Assembly: GCA_016868095.1 (NCBI GenBank)
Contig: VGHV01000114.1
Coordinates: forward strand, 1-7,580
Reading direction: 5' to 3'
Length of the DNA: 7,580 bases
Origin: Betaproteobacteria bacterium
GTDB lineage: Bacteria; Pseudomonadota; Gammaproteobacteria; Burkholderiales; Burkholderiaceae_E
The position numbers were made by a program, and so were the translations under genes. Position 1 is the first letter of the stretch. The number at the start of each line of letters is the position of its first letter. The notes under the pieces were generated by a model. The model was not told the DNA's origin and made no database searches. It saw only the letters and a program-made list of their open reading frames with translations. Below are positions 6,129 to 7,580 of the stretch, one piece after another.

Positions 6129-6263
6129 ATGTTCGAATCGCCTAGGACATTGTTTGAATCGTCTAGCACCATGTTCGAATCGCCTAAGATTGTGTTTGAA
6201 TACGGGTCTGCTAACCGAACAAATTTCACGCAACCCCGCTCTTTGAGATCGACGACACTATGA
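6129..6263 (+). CDS. Possible 44-aa heptapeptide-repeat mini-ORF
   Basis: An ATG at 6129 opens 44 codons ending in TGA at 6261-6263. The N-terminal part is a seven-residue repeat encoded by the 21-bp DNA repeats: MFESPRT, LFESSST, MFESPKI, VFEYGSA. Its stop codon overlaps the ATG of the next gene as ATGA, the classic coupled arrangement. The ribosome binding site is poor (only a weak GAG upstream), and any 21-bp repeat without stops reads as a heptad in every frame, so translation is unproven. The alternative is non-coding DNA serving as repeated regulator sites. Confidence 0.3.
   Translation: MFESPRTLFESSSTMFESPKIVFEYGSANRTNFTQPRSLRSTTL
6130..6201. repeat. 21-bp tandem repeats, three full copies plus a partial
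   Basis: Units start at 6130, 6151, 6172 and 6193. Each begins TGTT(C/T)GAAT; the full ones continue CG(C/T)CTA and then vary. Copies one and three agree at the first 15 positions. A weaker copy may precede them (6109-6129, about 12 of 21 identical). The period equals seven codons and also two helical turns. The array fills the gap between the Bug gene and the SGNH-like gene. Confidence 0.75.
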
Positions 6264-6727
6264 TGGACTGTCTCATTCTTGGTGATGAAATCGCCGAAGG
6301 CATTAAGCAATTTCGCCCCGAATGCGTGAAGAAGACGCAGGCAAATGCTCCCACCGATCGCTGGATTCGAGAAAACGGTGTGAAATTTGCAGCGAAAACT
6401 GTGGTCATCAGTCTTGGGACTTATGACTCACCGAGCCAGTCGCTTGAAAACGAGGCGCTGGACAATTTAAAAAAACTACGAGCAGGTATCGAGGCTGATC
6501 AAGTATTCTGGCTTCTTCCGGCCAAGGCCAAACCAGCAGATGCGATGCGCGAACTTGCGAGGCTTTATAAAGATCACCTGATGATCATTGAAGAAAAGCA
6601 ACGCAATAAAATTCACCCGACAGAACGTGGCGCACAACTGCTTGCGACCCAGTCGCATACCAAAGGAAAAGTGGATTGGACCAAGCCGACCTGGCCAAAG
6701 CGGGCACCACCCTTAATTGGCGGCTGA
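6260..6727 (+). CDS. SGNH/GDSL hydrolase-like protein with degenerate catalytic site
   Basis: The 155-residue protein begins with DCLILGDEIAEG, which aligns with the block I GDS motif of SGNH hydrolases, but the nucleophilic serine is Glu10. Block III (normally GxND) reads SLGTYDS around residue 53, with Tyr55 at the Asn position. Block II Gly is not evident in QANAPTDRW. Block V (DxxHP) reads N116-K-I-H119-P, keeping only His. The overall order, including VVISLG and IHPTERGAQLLA, still fits the fold and a compact single-domain cytoplasmic form, with no signal peptide. It is probably not an active esterase of the usual mechanism; a binding or structural role is inferred. The start could be either of two adjacent ATGs (6260 or 6263). 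The first overlaps the upstream mini-ORF stop. The C-terminus (KPTWPKRAPP) is basic and proline-rich. Confidence 0.7.
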   Translation: MMDCLILGDEIAEGIKQFRPECVKKTQANAPTDRWIRENGVKFAAKTVVISLGTYDSPSQSLENEALDNLKKLRAGIEADQVFWLLPAKAKPADAMRELARLYKDHLMIIEEKQRNKIHPTERGAQLLATQSHTKGKVDWTKPTWPKRAPPLIGG

Positions 6728-6825
6728 TTTAGTCAATTTATTCGATACTTCTACGCCTCAAAACGCCTGTACAAGGCTAAATCACAACAATTTGCACCAA
6801 GTTGTCTTATTGATACTAGACTTAC

Positions 6826-6841
6826 TGTGCGATGTCGCACA
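6826..6841. promoter_or_regulatory. Perfect 7-2-7 inverted repeat, candidate operator
   Basis: TGTGCGA and TCGCACA flank a two-base centre (TG). The 16-bp palindrome lies about 30 bp upstream of the TATAAT box and 116 bp before the winged-helix gene. Its size suits a homodimeric regulator. The adjacent winged-helix protein is an obvious but unproven candidate. Confidence 0.55.
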
Positions 6842-6857
6842 TAATCGTATCGGTTAT

Positions 6858-6881
6858 TATAGTCTTTGAGTTATAATCTTT
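6858..6881 (+). promoter_or_regulatory. Promoter region of the winged-helix gene (TATAAT box)
   Basis: A perfect TATAAT at 6872-6877 lies 80 bp before the start codon. No good -35 box sits 16-18 bp upstream, which suggests dependence on an activator or a weak promoter. The decamer TATAATCTTT (6872-6881) repeats TATAGTCTTT (6858-6867) with one mismatch, so two overlapping -10 elements 14 bp apart are possible. Confidence 0.4.
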
Positions 6882-6957
6882 AACAAACATTAACGGTTGC
6901 GCTGACAGTTTACCTGTTTGCTTGCCCTTGACCCTTCCCTAAGAGGAGGCCTGTGCC

Positions 6958-7323
6958 ATGGCCACGAAGTCGAATCAAAACCAAGTTGATCTTTATTTTC
7001 ACTACCAATCGCTTTTGCAAAAAGCGACTACATCACAAGGGCTCGAAGAGTTATCGCCCGATCATGTAGCTTTGCTCGTCTTGATCGGACAGCACTGGCA
7101 TGAAGGTGAAGCCTTATCGGTACGCCAGTTGATGCAAATGCGTGAAGTTGCCTCACCCGCCACGATTCACAAGCGTTTGCACCAACTCAAGGACGCCGAT
7201 CTCGTGAGCTTCGAGGAATCTGCGACCGATACACGCAAGCGGATGATTACACCGACCAAACGTGCCCTCGCCTACTTCTCAGCAGCATCCAAAGCGATGA
7301 TGCAAGCTGTTAAAGTCGCCTAA
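6958..7323 (+). CDS. Winged-helix (MarR-like) DNA-binding protein
   Basis: The 121-residue protein has a winged-helix core. Residues 31-45 form the first helix, LSVRQLMQM (53-61) the second, SPATIHKRLHQLKDADLV (66-83) the recognition helix region, and a charged wing around T90-D-T-R-K-R-M follows, ending in ITPTKRALAYF (97-107). Flanking N- and C-terminal helices could form the dimer interface as in MarR proteins, though the protein is slightly short for that family (usually about 140-150). The ATG at 6958 has a strong GAGGAGG at 6943-6949. It is monocistronic, with its own promoter region and a terminator directly after it. No ligand-binding domain is present, so the signal is unknown. Autoregulation through the palindrome at 6826-6841 is possible. 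Confidence 0.75.
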   Translation: MATKSNQNQVDLYFHYQSLLQKATTSQGLEELSPDHVALLVLIGQHWHEGEALSVRQLMQMREVASPATIHKRLHQLKDADLVSFEESATDTRKRMITPTKRALAYFSAASKAMMQAVKVA

Positions 7324-7342
7324 CCGGGCCATGGACACGTAC

Positions 7343-7380
7343 GAAGCTGCGCCTGAACTGCGCACCGCTTCATTTTGTTT
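7343..7380 (+). terminator. Intrinsic terminator of the winged-helix gene
   Basis: GAAGC-TGCGC (7343-7352) pairs with GCGCA and, after a two-base bulge, GCTTC (7360-7371) around a seven-base loop, followed by ATTTTGTTT. The ten-base-pair stem with a T-rich tail 20 bases after the stop codon is a standard Rho-independent terminator. A second, weaker hairpin (GCAGC/GCTGC) follows at about 7385-7402. Confidence 0.75.
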
Positions 7381-7580
7381 CCCCGCAGCTTTAAGCGGCT
7401 GCTGATTTGTCAGTGTGTTCGTATGCCCTACGGGGACCGCCCGTCGCCTAAGTCGAATCTTTTGCTCCGTAGCATCACCGCAGAATGCTTTGAGCGTTGG
7501 CAGTCAAAGCTGCGATGGATCGATTTCCGAGTGGGCTGGCCTTTTTACGCCCAAGGTGATGTGATAAGTCACGCTCTTTT

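Noticed and set aside
6130..6201. Similarity of the repeats' GTTCGAATC to a tRNA T loop, suggesting tandem tRNA or att remnants
   Set aside because: The flanks do not form T-arm or acceptor stems, so the shared nine bases are probably coincidental.
6003..6310. Minus-strand frames with heptad patterns (such as GDSN or RRFEH repeats) across the 21-bp array
   Set aside because: A 21-bp repeat lacking stops gives heptads in any frame. These extend into the Bug or SGNH genes as antisense shadows and have no start signals.
7423..7580. Plus-strand frame open from ATG 7423 to the window edge
   Set aside because: It has no ribosome binding site and no recognisable motif. Two minus-strand frames are also open from the edge for 24-34 codons, so the sequence does not decide between them.
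1..7580. CRISPR array, defence module or toxin-antitoxin pair
   Set aside because: The only tandem arrays are the 21-bp repeats without spacers and the 11-bp doublet. No nuclease, Cas, toxin or antitoxin family was recognised.

Overview
The window most likely comes from a betaproteobacterium of the Burkholderiales type, possibly a freshwater lineage. This is inferred from the Bug/TctC-type periplasmic binding protein, the small SGNH-like and winged-helix genes beside it, and the tRNA-Lys sequence. No marker gene is present to fix the genus.

Bases 1-4928 look like the right part of an integrated genomic island or small prophage-like element. At the left edge is the 3' part of a plus-strand gene for a calcium-binding RTX protein with a C-terminal DUF4214 region, probably secreted (1-1497). 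Facing it is a tightly packed minus-strand operon, read from right to left: an AlpA-type regulator (3004-2768), a DUF1376-type replication-like protein (2775-2227), a possible 19-codon leader ORF (2204-2145), a DUF5681 protein (2155-1739) and a small Cys-rich coiled-coil protein (1752-1549). A good sigma70-type promoter at 3242-3213 drives this operon through a leader of about 200 nt. Further right, on the same strand, is a complete tyrosine recombinase (4725-3379) with its own promoter and an 11-bp tandem repeat in its leader. The element ends in a 3' fragment of tRNA-Lys(TTT) (4881-4928) that has no matching 5' half. That is what an attachment site looks like when the intact tRNA lies at the other end. 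The polarity predicts an intact plus-strand tRNA-Lys gene left of the window and places the RTX gene inside the island as possible cargo.

From about 4929 onward the DNA appears to be chromosomal. It holds a Bug-family solute-binding protein (5015-6100), then four copies of a 21-bp repeat (6130-6201) inside a 44-codon ORF that encodes heptapeptide repeats. The stop of that ORF overlaps the start of a small SGNH-like protein whose catalytic positions are nearly all replaced (6260-6727). A 230-bp intergenic region with a perfect 7-2-7 inverted repeat and a TATAAT box precedes a winged-helix MarR-like regulator (6958-7323), which ends in a clear intrinsic terminator (7343-7380). In the last 200 bases I recognise no gene.

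The most unusual items are the repeat-encoding mini-ORF coupled to a catalytically degenerate SGNH protein, and the compact int-alpA-DUF1376-DUF5681-Cys-rich cassette, which has no capsid, terminase large subunit or conjugation gene inside this window.
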